The notes below the pieces were generated by a model. The model was given only the letters and a program-made list of their open reading frames with translations, was not told the DNA's origin and ran no database searches. Shown here in pieces: positions 14,028-14,854 of a stretch of DNA of 14,854 nucleotides (positions are counted from its first letter, which is position 1; every line of letters begins with the position of its first letter). Source of the DNA: Candidatus Sumerlaeota bacterium (lineage in GTDB: Bacteria; Sumerlaeota; Sumerlaeia; SLMS01); the NCBI GenBank assembly GCA_020850785.1, contig JADZDZ010000173.1, positions 1 through 14,854 on the forward strand, written 5' to 3'. The translations under genes and the position numbers were made by a program.

Positions 14028-14854
14028 TCAACGTCGCGCGCGCGGCAGCAGCAACTCGGCGCAATAGCCGGTCTCCATTGGCCTCAGTCGGAAGCGCCCT
14101 CCGCCCTTTTGCAGGAGTAGCGAGCCCAGCAGATACAGGATTCCGCCGCCATTGCGCAGTCGCATCGGTTGCCCGCCATCCAGCGCACGCAGGTTCGACG
14201 GTGTTGCCGCATCCGTGTCGCCGCTTCCATCGTCCTCGATGCGCAGCGCAACGAAATCGACTCCGTCCGCACCGTCCGCCACCACCATGCTGATGGAAAC
14301 GCGGGACGAAGGGTAGAAGACAAGGTGGTAATCCAGCATCTTCTCGCACAATTTCACGACTGCGGAACCATCGACTGCGATCGATTCCGTCGCCGCCTGA
14401 TTGTCACAAGCCAGCTCAATCCCGCAGCGCGCCGCAACGCCCTCCGCCGCGTCGCGAACGTTGTTGATCAATTCATCCGTGCCCATGATCTCGATCTGGG
14501 GCTTCACCTGTGGCTGAAGAAGCGCGCAGATGTTGGCAAGGTTTCGGATCATCCGGTCCTGCTGTTCCATCGCGGACAACATGTCGTCGAGCGATGAATC
14601 CATGGCCTGCCTGACGTCGTTCCAGGACTGACGCCACTGCGCGATCACATACTCAAAATAATCCTGCGACACCTGCTCCGTGAAGTAGTTGCGCGTCGTC
14701 CGCCCGGAGGAACCGTCGAGCAGCACCGGGGAGAGATCACCGACGGCGCCCGCCCGCACGAGGCGCGAGACAAGGTTCAACTCCTCATCGCGCGCTGCAC
14801 ACGTGACGCGAAGCACGTATGATTCAAGCAGGGGGATGCCCTGCTGGGAAATCA
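14028..14854 (-). CDS. Degenerate histidine-kinase-like protein with GHKL ATPase fold (partial, 5' end beyond window)
   Basis: The frame stays open to the window end, so the N-terminus is missing. A GTG at 14816 gives 262 residues but need not be the start, since coding-like sequence continues upstream of it. The visible part has an unassigned N-terminal region, a helical pair (about 14660-14510) resembling the second half of a DHp dimerisation domain, then a HATPase_c-like domain. The G1 box is DDGSGD (14234-14217). The G2-like box is GGGILYLLG (14150-14124), followed by a GGGRFRLR strand. The N-box region (about 14360-14322) reads VKLCEKMLDYHLV, without the usual Asn, and no His is visible in the helical pair. 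It is therefore either a pseudokinase or a GHKL protein of another type. Its tail-to-tail placement against the sigma54 activator suggests possible functional pairing. Confidence 0.65.
   Translation of the reverse strand, partial: ISQQGIPLLESYVLRVTCAARDEELNLVSRLVRAGAVGDLSPVLLDGSSGRTTRNYFTEQVSQDYFEYVIAQWRQSWNDVRQAMDSSLDDMLSAMEQQDRMIRNLANICALLQPQVKPQIEIMGTDELINNVRDAAEGVAARCGIELACDNQAATESIAVDGSAVVKLCEKMLDYHLVFYPSSRVSISMVVADGADGVDFVALRIEDDGSGDTDAATPSNLRALDGGQPMRLRNGGGILYLLGSLLLQKGGGRFRLRPMETGYCAELLLPRARR

Overview
The window is a gene-dense, GC-rich bacterial chromosome segment. It holds thirteen recognisable coding sequences, two of them cut by the window edges. I found no RNA gene, insertion sequence, CRISPR array or prophage gene. 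A LolD-type ATPase points to a diderm (outer-membrane) bacterium. Frequent TTG/GTG starts, an oversized GreA fusion (as in Chlamydiae and Spirochaetes), a BshB1-type deacetylase and a plant/cyanobacterial-type GlgC suggest an uncultured or little-studied phylum (PVC, Sumerlaeota-like or similar). That placement is a low-confidence inference; no marker here fixes the taxon.

Layout: (1) 1-105, the tail of a plus-strand gene that meets a minus-strand block head-on. (2) 116-3774, minus: a GreA-domain fusion protein, a two-helix membrane protein whose start overlaps the greA stop, and a MetE-like zinc methyltransferase-fold protein. (3) 3926-6184, minus: bifunctional NAD(P)HX epimerase/dehydratase directly abutting lolD, closed by a hairpin at the lolD stop. 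(4) 6319-7347, plus: a polyprenyl diphosphate synthase, divergent from block 3. (5) 7361-9784, minus: glgC followed by a PIG-V-like membrane glycosyltransferase. (6) 9940-14027, plus: a tightly packed run of four genes: a membrane-anchored short-repeat protein, a MoeB/ThiF-type E1 enzyme, a BshB1-like deacetylase, and an FHA-GAF-sigma54 activator. (7) 14028-14854, minus: the C-terminal part of a degenerate histidine-kinase-like protein, whose stop codon abuts that of the activator.

Most of the content is housekeeping: metabolite repair, lipoprotein export, isoprenoid, glycogen and low-molecular-weight thiol metabolism, and transcript cleavage. The parts that stand out are the GreA fusion with an internal CarD/Tudor-like segment; block 6, which couples a 23-residue-repeat membrane protein to an E1 enzyme with an incomplete zinc site, a thiol-pathway deacetylase and a sigma54 activator with no receiver domain; and the neighbouring kinase-like protein, which lacks an obvious phospho-acceptor histidine. 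No wholly new system is demonstrated. Block 6 plus the kinase-like gene is the best candidate for an undescribed functional unit, but this is inference from gene order.
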